NCBI GenBank assembly: GCA_036390755.1
Contig: DASWBH010000031.1
Coordinates: 1 to 28,898 of the forward strand
Origin: DASVHS01 sp036390755
Lineage (GTDB): Bacteria; Acidobacteriota; Thermoanaerobaculia; Gp7-AA8
Direction of reading: 5' to 3'
DNA length: 28,898 bases
In this document: positions 6,747 to 13,789 of the stretch, one piece after another
Layout: the number at the start of each line of letters is the position of its first letter
Numbering within the stretch: position 1 is the first letter of the stretch
Made by a program: the position numbers and the translations under genes
The notes under the pieces: generated by a model
Told to the model about the DNA's origin: nothing
Database searches by the model: none
The model's input: only the letters and a program-made list of their open reading frames with translations

Positions 6747-8459
6747 ATGAGCCCGACGACAGAAATCGCTCCGCCCAAAGCGGAAGTGACGATTTTTTCG
6801 CCGCTCTTCACACCGGTGAAGCAGCCGCTGCAGGGCTCTACGTTCTCGATCGGCCGCGCGTCCGAGTGCGCGATTCCGATTCGTGACCGTTACCTGTCGC
6901 GGCGTCATGCGGAGATCGTCGCGGTCGGCGGTAACTGGGTCCTCAAAGATCTCGGCAGTGCGAACGGCACATTTCTGAACGGCGCGCGTGTCGAGCGCGA
7001 CATGATGCTGAGCTCCGGCGACCGCATCCGCCTCGGCGACACGGAAATCCTGTTCGTCACCTCCGAGCAGACAACCGATCGCTATCTCGGCATCGGCGAG
7101 CGTGCCGTGAAGCCGGCGATCTCGATCCCCGTGCAGGACATCGAAAACCCGGTGCAGGAAGGCGTCGACCTTCCGCGGCTGCAGACGCTGAATGCCCTGG
7201 CCCGCGAACTGATCGAAGATCGTCCGCTCTACGAGCTGTTCGGTTTCATCGTCGATCGCGTGATGGAGCACATGCAATGTTCCCGCGCCGCGATTGCCCT
7301 CCTCGGCGACGAGCACAAGCCGTTCTCGCACGTCGAGGTGCGCCGCCGCGACAAGAGCGACCGCACCGAGCTGAAGATCAGCCGCACGATCCTGCAGACG
7401 GTCGTCGACGAGAAGAGCGCGCTCGCCTGCATGGATGTGGCAGAGGACGAGAAGCTGAGCACGTCGGATTCGATTGCGATGCAGGGCATCCGCTCCGTTT
7501 TGTGCGCGCCGCTGATCATCGGCGACAAAGTCGAGGGCGTTCTGTACGTCGACTATCTCGTCGCGCAGCGGCCGATCGAAGCGGAAGACGTCCGGCTCGT
7601 CGCGCAGATCGCACGCTTCGCCGCGATCAAGCTCGAGACGACGAGGTTGCGCGAAGAAGCCATCGAGAAGCGGATCATGGACGAGGAGATGCGCACCGCC
7701 TCGAAGATCCAGCGGCGCCTTCTGCCGGCGGCGCCGACCAACGTCCCGGGCTACACATTCGTCGGTTCCAACCAGCCGTCGCGGACCGTGAGCGGCGATT
7801 ACTACGACTTCATCATGAAGCCGGAGGGCCTCATCTATTTCGTCATCGCCGACGTCAGCGGCAAAGGCGTTCCGGCGGGCCTGATGATGTCGGGCCTGCA
7901 GGTCGCGTTTCACATCTTCGCGAAGGACAACCCCGATCCGGCGACGCTCGTGACGAAGCTCAACATCGCCATGCGCGAGTCGCTGCCGTCGTCGAAATTC
8001 GTCACGCTGTTCCTCGGGCGGCTGAACATCGCGGACGGTACGGTCGAGTTCGTGAACGCGGGACACACGCCGCCGCTGTGGGTCCGGTCGAACGGCGTCG
8101 AGGAGTTGGTGGCCGGCGACATTCTCATCGGCGTGGTCACGTCGGCGACGTACTCGAATCGCAAGCTCAAGCTGCGGGCCGGCGAGTCGCTCGTGCTGTT
8201 CACCGACGGAGTGAGCGAAGCGGAGAACGGGAAGGGCGAGGAGCTCGGTACGCCGGCACTGGCCGAGGCGCTGAAGGAAACGTTCGGGAAGACGGCCGAT
8301 GCGGTTGCGACGGCGGTCGGCAACGCCGTGATGACTCACGTCGGCGATACCGACGCGCTCGACGACGACGTCACGATCGTCGTGATCAGCCGCGACCTGA
8401 CCGAAAACCTGACTTCCGCAACCACTCCTCGACCGCTGCGGTGGCCGAGGAATTCCTGA
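6747..8459 (+). CDS. FHA-GAF-PP2C (RsbU/SpoIIE-type) serine phosphatase
   Basis: A 570-residue cytoplasmic signalling protein. The FHA domain (about 15-105) has GRASECAIPIRDRYLSRRHAEI and the DLGSANGTFLNG signature, so it should bind phosphothreonine peptides. A GAF domain (about 140-300) follows, then a short coiled linker (EEMRTASKIQRRLLP). The PP2C-type phosphatase domain (about 330-550) has VSGDYYDF, IADVSGKGVPAGLMMS, NAGHTPPL, LFTDGVSEAEN and DDDVTIVV, so the metal-binding aspartates are present. Proteins of this design usually dephosphorylate an anti-anti-sigma factor in response to a signal; no STAS or anti-sigma gene is nearby. The ATG at 6747 is chosen because it sits just after an extended -10 and begins directly before the FHA fold. 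The last 74 bases overlap the convergent UPF0158-like gene. Confidence 0.92.
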   Translation: MSPTTEIAPPKAEVTIFSPLFTPVKQPLQGSTFSIGRASECAIPIRDRYLSRRHAEIVAVGGNWVLKDLGSANGTFLNGARVERDMMLSSGDRIRLGDTEILFVTSEQTTDRYLGIGERAVKPAISIPVQDIENPVQEGVDLPRLQTLNALARELIEDRPLYELFGFIVDRVMEHMQCSRAAIALLGDEHKPFSHVEVRRRDKSDRTELKISRTILQTVVDEKSALACMDVAEDEKLSTSDSIAMQGIRSVLCAPLIIGDKVEGVLYVDYLVAQRPIEAEDVRLVAQIARFAAIKLETTRLREEAIEKRIMDEEMRTASKIQRRLLPAAPTNVPGYTFVGSNQPSRTVSGDYYDFIMKPEGLIYFVIADVSGKGVPAGLMMSGLQVAFHIFAKDNPDPATLVTKLNIAMRESLPSSKFVTLFLGRLNIADGTVEFVNAGHTPPLWVRSNGVEELVAGDILIGVVTSATYSNRKLKLRAGESLVLFTDGVSEAENGKGEELGTPALAEALKETFGKTADAVATAVGNAVMTHVGDTDALDDDVTIVVISRDLTENLTSATTPRPLRWPRNS

Positions 8460-8946
8460 AGTTGTACCAGGCGCGCTCGAGCGCGCGGTCGCTCGCCAGC
8501 ACCGTCCGGAACGCCGGACTCCCGACGCTCTTCATCAGCATCTGTTTCGTGCTCGAAGGCTCGAGCGTCTCGATGAACGCGCGGCGCTCGTCGATCTCCG
8601 ACCGCTGTCCGCGCGCCGGCACCGGCTTGTAGCGCGCCGGATCCATCGGCGCGCTGTCGCGGCTCTCGACGACCTCGCCGCTCTCGATGTCGAGGTAGTA
8701 CGCGATCCGACCGGAGGCGTCGAGGTATGCGGCCTGCAGTCCTTCCATGTCGATGGGCGGAAGCTGCGCGAGTCGCGGCACGGCGGCCGGTGGCGACTTC
8801 GGTTCGGGCGCGGCCGGCGCCGGTGCGGCGCCCCAGCTCATGTTGCGGCGCAGGAACTCTTCCTGCTTTCGTTTCCCGGCTTCTTCCCGGCGACGGCTCC
8901 ATCCGCGCAACACCAGACGCAATTTCTGCATGAAAGAAACGGCCAC
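8386..8946 (-). CDS. UPF0158-like protein
   Basis: This 186-residue protein has a basic, helical N-terminus (LRLVLRGWSRRREEAGKRK), then a Pro/Ala-rich linker (about 40-62), then a compact domain. The domain pattern DMEGLQAAYLDASGRIAYYLDIESGEVV, followed by a C-terminal WYNFRNSSATAAVEEWL, resembles UPF0158, a family without an assigned biochemical role. The start could be GTG at 8946 or ATG at 8931. I keep GTG because a TATCAT box ends exactly six bases upstream, as at other apparently leaderless genes here; no SD supports either choice. The 3' end runs 74 bases into the convergent phosphatase gene, overlapping its non-conserved tail. Family assignment is from remembered pattern only. Confidence 0.75.
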   Translation of the reverse strand: MAVSFMQKLRLVLRGWSRRREEAGKRKQEEFLRRNMSWGAAPAPAAPEPKSPPAAVPRLAQLPPIDMEGLQAAYLDASGRIAYYLDIESGEVVESRDSAPMDPARYKPVPARGQRSEIDERRAFIETLEPSSTKQMLMKSVGSPAFRTVLASDRALERAWYNFRNSSATAAVEEWLRKSGFRSGRG

Positions 8947-8952
8947 GGCCAG

Positions 8953-8962
8953 ATGATATCGT
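8953..8962. promoter_or_regulatory. Overlapping divergent -10 boxes before murQ and the UPF0158-like gene (putative)
   Basis: On the plus strand TGATATCGT (8954-8962) reads as an extended -10, ending eight bases before the murQ ATG at 8971. On the minus strand TATCAT (8958 to 8953) ends six bases before the GTG at 8946. The start codons are only 24 bases apart, and neither has an SD. I see no -35 for either. Confidence 0.4.
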
Positions 8963-8970
8963 CACGCCTC

Positions 8971-9837
8971 ATGAGCCAGGACCGTCTCGAGGCGAGCCTC
9001 GACATCGATCAACGCTCATCGCTCGAAATCGTCCGCATCATCCAGGAGCAGGACGCTACCGTCGCGCGTGCCGTGGCCGCGGAAGGGGAGCACATCGCGC
9101 ACGCGGTCGATCAGATCGTCGAGCGCATGTCGCACGGCGGGCATCTCTTCTATGCCGGCGCCGGCACGAGCGGCCGGATCGCGATGCTCGACGCGTCCGA
9201 ACTGCCGCCGACCTACGGCATCGAGCCCACGCTCGTCCGCGTGATCATGGCCGGCGGGGAGCGCGCCTACTTCGCGGCCGCCGAAGGTGCAGAAGACGAT
9301 GAGGACGCGGCGATCGACGCGATCAATCGCCAGGTTCGCCCGGACGATGCGGTCGTCGGCATCGCCGCATCCGGCACCACCCCGTTCACGGTTGCCGCTG
9401 TGCGCCGCGCGAACATGCTCGGCGCGCTGACGGCCGGCGTCACGTCAGTTTCCGGATCGCCGCTCGCCAAAGAAGTCGACATCGCCATCGTTCCGCAGAC
9501 CGGACCGGAAGTGATCATGGGCTCCAGCCGCATGAAGAGCGGCACCGCGCAGAAGCTCGTCCTGAACACGATCTCCACCGCCGTCATGATCCGTCTCGGC
9601 CGCGTCTATTCGAATCTGATGATCGACATGCCTGCGACCAACGAAAAGCTGCGCAGTCGCGCGGTGCGCATGGTGGAGCTCGCCGCGGGCGTCACGCGGC
9701 CGATGGCGGTGCAGGCACTGCGCGACGCGAGCGGCAACGTGCGCCTCGCCGCGGTCATGGCGAAGAAGCGCGTCGGCGCCGAGGAGGGGCGGCGGCTCAT
9801 CAAGGAGCGCTCACTCCGCGAGGTCCTCGAGCGGTGA
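8971..9837 (+). CDS. murQ: N-acetylmuramic acid 6-phosphate etherase MurQ
   Basis: MurQ cleaves the lactyl ether of MurNAc-6-phosphate to give GlcNAc-6-phosphate and D-lactate, a cytoplasmic step of peptidoglycan recycling. The 288-residue protein has an SIS sugar-isomerase fold: GAGTSGR (63-69), AASGTTPF (132-139) and GSSRMKSGTAQK. The two glutamates used in catalysis in this family are seen in DASELPPTYG (E77) and EGAEDD (E108). The ATG at 8971 is chosen over one at 8953 because MSQDRLEASLDIDQRSSLEI aligns naturally with known MurQ N-termini. The stop overlaps the GTG of anmK by four bases. It is the first gene of the four-gene recycling operon. Confidence 0.95.
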   Translation: MSQDRLEASLDIDQRSSLEIVRIIQEQDATVARAVAAEGEHIAHAVDQIVERMSHGGHLFYAGAGTSGRIAMLDASELPPTYGIEPTLVRVIMAGGERAYFAAAEGAEDDEDAAIDAINRQVRPDDAVVGIAASGTTPFTVAAVRRANMLGALTAGVTSVSGSPLAKEVDIAIVPQTGPEVIMGSSRMKSGTAQKLVLNTISTAVMIRLGRVYSNLMIDMPATNEKLRSRAVRMVELAAGVTRPMAVQALRDASGNVRLAAVMAKKRVGAEEGRRLIKERSLREVLER

Positions 9838-11036
9838 ACCGCACCGAGCGGCTGATCGACGTCGTGAACAAGAAACAGCGCGTGGTCATCGGGCTGATGT
9901 CGGGAACGTCCGTCGACGCGATCGACGCCGTGCTCGTCCGCATCAGCGGCGAGGCGCCCGCGGCCACGATCGAGAAGATCCGGTTCGGCAGCTACCCGTT
10001 TCCGGAAGAGATCCGCACGCGCATCAACACGCTGTTCGATAAGAACAAAGCGAGCATCGAAGAGATCTGCCACCTCGACTTCGTCCTCGGCGAGCTGTTC
10101 GCGGAGGCGGCCAATCGCGTGATCGCCGAAGCGGGGATGTCGAACGACGACGTCGACATCATCGCCGCTGCCGGCCAGACGATCTGGCATCGTCCGCGGC
10201 CGACGAAGGAGGAGTCGACCGCGAGCGTGGCCTGGCTGGGTCGGGCGATCTCCACGCGTTCGACGCTCGCGATCGGACAGTCTGCCGTGATTGCAGAGCG
10301 CACCGGCATTCTCACCGTCGGCGATCTGCGCGTGCGCGACGTCGCAGCCGGTGGTCATGGCGCGCCGCTCGTCGCGTATTTCGACTGGGCGCAGTTGCGC
10401 GACCCGGCAAAAGCGCGTGCGATGCAGAACATCGGCGGCATCGCCAACGTGACGTATGTCCCGCCGGGCGCCGGGCTCCAGGACGTGCTCGCGTTCGACA
10501 CCGGCCCGGGGAACATGATCATCGACGCACTCGTGTACATCCTCAGCGACGGGACCGAGACGATCGACCGTGATGCCGCGCGCGCGTCGCGTGGCACCAT
10601 TCGCAAGGAAATCCTCGACTGGTGCATGTCCGATCCGTACTTCCAGCTCAAGCCGCCGAAGACGACGGGACGGGAGCGATTCGGCCGGCAGTTCGCGCGG
10701 CGGCTCGTCGACCGCTTCGCCGGAACTCCGTTCGATGATCTCGTGGCGACGGCGACGGCGTTCACGGCGGAGAGCATTGCCCGCGCGTATCACGACTTCA
10801 TCGGCCGCATCGTCGACGAGATGATCATCGCCGGCGGCGGCGCTAAAAATCCGCGACTCCTGCAGATGCTGCGGGAGCGCTTGCCCGAGTGCCGGATCAG
10901 CGTGTACGAACATCTGCAGGAGAAAGAGGCAATGGCCATGGCGCTCATCGCGAACGACTCGATGCACGGCATGTTCACCAACGTGCCGAGCGCCACCGGT
11001 GGACATCCGACGATCCTCGGCAAGGTGTGTTTATGA
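9834..11036 (+). CDS. anmK: 1,6-anhydro-N-acetylmuramic acid kinase AnmK
   Basis: AnmK opens and phosphorylates 1,6-anhydro-MurNAc, the product of lytic transglycosylases, to MurNAc-6-phosphate, which is the substrate of the upstream-encoded MurQ. The 400-residue protein has the ASKHA-kinase phosphate loop GLMSGTSVDAIDAV (20-33). It also has AAAGQTIWH, the catalytic-Asp region GDLRVRDVAAGGHGAPLV (D170), FDTGPGNMIIDALV and the C-terminal IAGGGAKNPRLLQML. An insertion of roughly 15 residues after GQTIWHRPRP (about 124-144) is longer than I remember for typical homologues. The GTG start, coupled to the murQ stop, gives a 15-residue N-terminal extension. The stop overlaps the ATG of nagA. Confidence 0.95.
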   Translation: MNRTERLIDVVNKKQRVVIGLMSGTSVDAIDAVLVRISGEAPAATIEKIRFGSYPFPEEIRTRINTLFDKNKASIEEICHLDFVLGELFAEAANRVIAEAGMSNDDVDIIAAAGQTIWHRPRPTKEESTASVAWLGRAISTRSTLAIGQSAVIAERTGILTVGDLRVRDVAAGGHGAPLVAYFDWAQLRDPAKARAMQNIGGIANVTYVPPGAGLQDVLAFDTGPGNMIIDALVYILSDGTETIDRDAARASRGTIRKEILDWCMSDPYFQLKPPKTTGRERFGRQFARRLVDRFAGTPFDDLVATATAFTAESIARAYHDFIGRIVDEMIIAGGGAKNPRLLQMLRERLPECRISVYEHLQEKEAMAMALIANDSMHGMFTNVPSATGGHPTILGKVCL

Positions 11037-12172
11037 ACGGCGAGAAGCTGGTTCACGGCCGCGCATTCGTCGACGGGGCGGTCAAGGATGACGTGCTCGT
11101 CACGATGCGGGCCGGAACGATCGTCGACGTCATGCAGATCGCCGTTCCGCCCGCATCCGCCGACCGCGTGCGCGGTCTCATCGTGCCCGGCTTCATCGAC
11201 GTGCACGTTCACGGCGGCGACGGCGCCGATTTCACCGACGGCGATGCCGCGGCGAACGAGCGCATCACGAACTTCCACGCCAGGCACGGCACGACCGCAA
11301 TGGCCGCGACGACACTGTCCGCATCGACAGCCGACCTGCAGAAGGCGGTCGGCGTTCTCGCAGGAACCGCCGCCACCGCACCCTCGGGCGCGGAGATCTG
11401 TGGCATCCACCTCGAAGGTCCGTACATCAGTCCCCGGAACGCCGGTGCGCAGGATCCGGCGTCGATCAGACCGTCGGACATTCAGGAGCTCACCGCGCTG
11501 ATGGGCGAAGCGCCACGGCTGCGATGGATGATGACGATCGCGCCGGAGATCGACGGCGCGCGCGCGCTGATGGAACACTTCCGCGGACGCGTGCTCTTCT
11601 CGATCGGACACACCGGCGCGACCTTCGCCGACGCGGTTGCTGCGCTCGAGTGGGGTGCGGTCCACTTCACGCATCTGTTCAACGCCATGACCGGCATGCA
11701 CCACCGCGAGCCCGGCGTCGTCGGCGCTGCACTCGAGTCGATCGGCGCAACCGCGGAGTTGATCGCCGACGGCATTCACGTGCATCCGGCGGTCATGCGC
11801 ATCGCGGTGACTGCGATGCCGAACCGCCTCGCATTGATCACCGACGCGATCCGCGCGTGCGGCATGCCCGAAGGGAAGTACAAGCTGTACGACTACGAAG
11901 TCACGGTCGCCGACGGAATGGCGCGCCTGCCGAACGGCACGCTTGCCGGCAGCGTGCTGACGATGGCCGGCGCCGTGCAGAACATGGTGGAACTGGCCGG
12001 CGTCCCGATCGAGAAAGTCATCCCGATGGCGACCGAAGTTCCAGCGCGGATTCTCGGTGTCGCCGATCGCAAAGGCTGGCTGGAGAACGGCTACGACGCA
12101 GATGTCGCAATCCTCTCGGAGAAGTTCGACGTCGAGCGCGTGTTCACACGAGGCGAGCAAGTGAAGGGATGA
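11033..12172 (+). CDS. nagA: N-acetylglucosamine-6-phosphate deacetylase NagA
   Basis: NagA removes acetate from GlcNAc-6-phosphate, giving glucosamine-6-phosphate. It is an amidohydrolase TIM barrel of 379 residues, normal length. The metal-site residues visible are the HVH pair after PGFIDVHVHGG (H58, H60), E128 in LEGPYIS, H193 in IGHTGA and H214 in HFTHLFNAMTGMHHREPG. The catalytic acid is D271 in LITDAIRACGM. The ATG at 11033 overlaps the anmK stop as ATGA. Longer in-frame readings upstream only translate anmK out of frame. The 3' end overlaps nagB in the same ATGA way, so the enzyme should be made in step with its pathway partners. Confidence 0.95.
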   Translation: MNGEKLVHGRAFVDGAVKDDVLVTMRAGTIVDVMQIAVPPASADRVRGLIVPGFIDVHVHGGDGADFTDGDAAANERITNFHARHGTTAMAATTLSASTADLQKAVGVLAGTAATAPSGAEICGIHLEGPYISPRNAGAQDPASIRPSDIQELTALMGEAPRLRWMMTIAPEIDGARALMEHFRGRVLFSIGHTGATFADAVAALEWGAVHFTHLFNAMTGMHHREPGVVGAALESIGATAELIADGIHVHPAVMRIAVTAMPNRLALITDAIRACGMPEGKYKLYDYEVTVADGMARLPNGTLAGSVLTMAGAVQNMVELAGVPIEKVIPMATEVPARILGVADRKGWLENGYDADVAILSEKFDVERVFTRGEQVKG

Positions 12173-12882
12173 TCTGGGAGAAGCTCGAAAGCTACGATGC
12201 GCTCTCAGCGCGAGCGTCGGCGATTCTCCTCGACGCAATCCAGACTGATCCCACAGCCGTCCTCGGCCTTCCGACCGGCCGCACACCCACCGGCATGTAC
12301 CGGCGCGTCATCGCTGAGTGCGCGGCCCAGTACCACTGTTTTCGCGACATCACGACGTTCAATCTCGACGAGTACGTGGGCATCCCGCCCGGGCACGAAG
12401 GCAGTTACTGCTCGTACATGAAGCGGAACCTGTTCGACCACGTCGACATCGCTCCGCCGCACGCGCACATCCCCAACGGGACCGCCCCCGACCTCGATGC
12501 CGAATGTCGTCGTTACGAAAACGAAATCCTCTCCGCCGGCGGAATCGGCCTCACGTTCCTCGGCCTCGGCCGCAACGGCCACATCGGATTCAACGAGCCC
12601 GGGACTCCGTTCGACTCGCGAACCCGCGTCGTGCGGCTCACCGAGTCGACGCGGGTCGCCAACGCCGCGCATTTTCCCGACGGCGAAGTGCCGACCGAGG
12701 CGATCACGATGGGCATCGGGACGATTCTGGATTCGAAGAGGATCGTGCTGCTCGCGACCGGCAGCGGCAAGGAAGGAGCGATCGAGCGCCTTCGCTCGCG
12801 CGAGGTCGACATCGCGTTTCCCGCGTCCGCACTGTGGACGCACGGGAATGTGCAGGTGCTGATCGCCGAAGTGTCATCCTGA
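12169..12882 (+). CDS. nagB: Glucosamine-6-phosphate deaminase NagB
   Basis: NagB converts glucosamine-6-phosphate to fructose-6-phosphate and ammonia, delivering recycled wall sugar to glycolysis. Motifs of the short (non-allosteric-like) NagB group are clear in its 237 residues: GLPTGRTPTGMY (33-44), FNLDEYVG (64-71, with D67), the phosphate/sugar-binding GRNGHIGFNEPGT (H138, E143) and ATGSGKEGA near the C-terminus. The ATG start overlaps the nagA stop. Its last codons (Val-Ser-Ser-stop) lie inside a dispersed-repeat-like sequence, so the C-terminus may have been set by that element. It is the last gene of the murQ-anmK-nagA-nagB unit. Confidence 0.94.
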   Translation: MIWEKLESYDALSARASAILLDAIQTDPTAVLGLPTGRTPTGMYRRVIAECAAQYHCFRDITTFNLDEYVGIPPGHEGSYCSYMKRNLFDHVDIAPPHAHIPNGTAPDLDAECRRYENEILSAGGIGLTFLGLGRNGHIGFNEPGTPFDSRTRVVRLTESTRVANAAHFPDGEVPTEAITMGIGTILDSKRIVLLATGSGKEGAIERLRSREVDIAFPASALWTHGNVQVLIAEVSS

Positions 12883-12910
12883 GCCGCGGAGACGGCGAAG
12901 GGATCCCCAC
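12871..12910. repeat. TCATCCTGAG...GAAGGGATC dispersed-repeat-like element
   Basis: The stretch starts GTGTCATCCTGAG and ends GCGAAGGGATCCCC. This resembles a short repeat that I recall scattered between genes in several bacterial phyla, including acidobacteria (TCATCCTGAGCG...GCGAAGGATC). It contains the nagB stop codon and fills much of the gap to the EEP gene. I see only this copy in the window, so its dispersed nature is recalled, not shown. Confidence 0.45.
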
Positions 12911-12946
12911 CCCGTGGCCTGAGTCCTGCTACGGCCGAGGACGTTC

Positions 12947-13789
12947 ATGGCCCGCAAGCGGCGCGCGGCGATCGGTTGCCTCTCCGTCATTTCCGTTCTG
13001 GTGGCGTATCGGTTCGCCTTCATCTACCGGTGGCGGGCGGGTGACTGCGTCACCGGTCCGCAGCCGCGCGTGACTTCGCCGGTCTATCCCCGGCATCTGC
13101 TGGTCATGACCTACAACATCGAAGGAGACGCCGAGCTGCTCAAGGGCTCGCACCACATCGACGAGATCGCGAAGGTGATCAATGCCGTCAAGCCCGACGT
13201 CGTCGGACTCAATGAAGTGCACCGGCACACGTGGCAGTCGCGATTCCACGATCAGGTCGGACGCCTGCAGCAGCTCACGCAGATGAGCGGCACGTTCGGC
13301 CGCAGCTACTCGGAGCTCGGCGGCGCATTCGGGAACGCCGCGCTGACTCGCGGTGTGATTCTCTCGACCGACGTGCACAACCTGCCGTCGTCGGGAGAAC
13401 CTCGATCGCTGCTCGTGACGACCATTCGGATCGACGGCGTAACGATCCAGGTGTTCGTGGCCCACGTCGCGTCGTGGGGAGGTCTCAACGCCAGCATCCG
13501 CGCGAAACAGCTCGACTGCCTCGGCAATCACGTGCGCGTGAGCCCCTATCCGCACGTGCTGACCGGCGATCTCAACGCGCCGCCATCAGCCGGCGAGATC
13601 GCCGAGTTCCGACGCATCAACACCACGCTGCAGCTTTGCGGTCCCAATCTCGGTGGCACGCAAAAAGTCATGAACAGACGAATCGACTACATCTTCGCCG
13701 ACCTCGGTTGGCAGGTGCGCGATGCGCGCGTGCTCGACACCGGCCCGTCGGACCACCGCCCCGTCATCGCGGAGCTCGCGCATGATTAA
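12947..13789 (+). CDS. Membrane-anchored EEP-family phosphodiesterase (YbhP-like)
   Basis: A 280-residue protein of the endonuclease/exonuclease/phosphatase fold. A basic N-terminus and one hydrophobic stretch (about 8-27) suggest a membrane anchor or uncleaved signal. Catalytic motifs in order are MTYNIEGD (N57), GLNEVH (E90), AHVASWGG (H173), TGDLNAPP (D208, N210), RIDYIFA (D247) and SDHRPVIAEL (D269, H270), so the active site looks complete. Its ATG has a GAGGA Shine-Dalgarno at 12937-12941. It overlaps the downstream PLD gene by eight bases. The same pairing, EEP protein plus cardiolipin synthase, exists in E. coli as ybhP-clsB, so a role in membrane-lipid metabolism is more likely than DNA repair. 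The substrate is unknown. Confidence 0.85.
   Translation: MARKRRAAIGCLSVISVLVAYRFAFIYRWRAGDCVTGPQPRVTSPVYPRHLLVMTYNIEGDAELLKGSHHIDEIAKVINAVKPDVVGLNEVHRHTWQSRFHDQVGRLQQLTQMSGTFGRSYSELGGAFGNAALTRGVILSTDVHNLPSSGEPRSLLVTTIRIDGVTIQVFVAHVASWGGLNASIRAKQLDCLGNHVRVSPYPHVLTGDLNAPPSAGEIAEFRRINTTLQLCGPNLGGTQKVMNRRIDYIFADLGWQVRDARVLDTGPSDHRPVIAELAHD

Noticed and set aside
6726..8339. Long open frame on the strand opposite the FHA-GAF-PP2C gene
   Set aside because: It is antisense to a gene with intact conserved domains, is rich in Arg, Asp and His, and shows no domain; it is a GC-rich mirror frame.
9606..12286. Two long reverse frames opposite anmK, nagA and the start of nagB
   Set aside because: They mirror well-defined enzymes, start without ribosome sites and have no recognisable fold.
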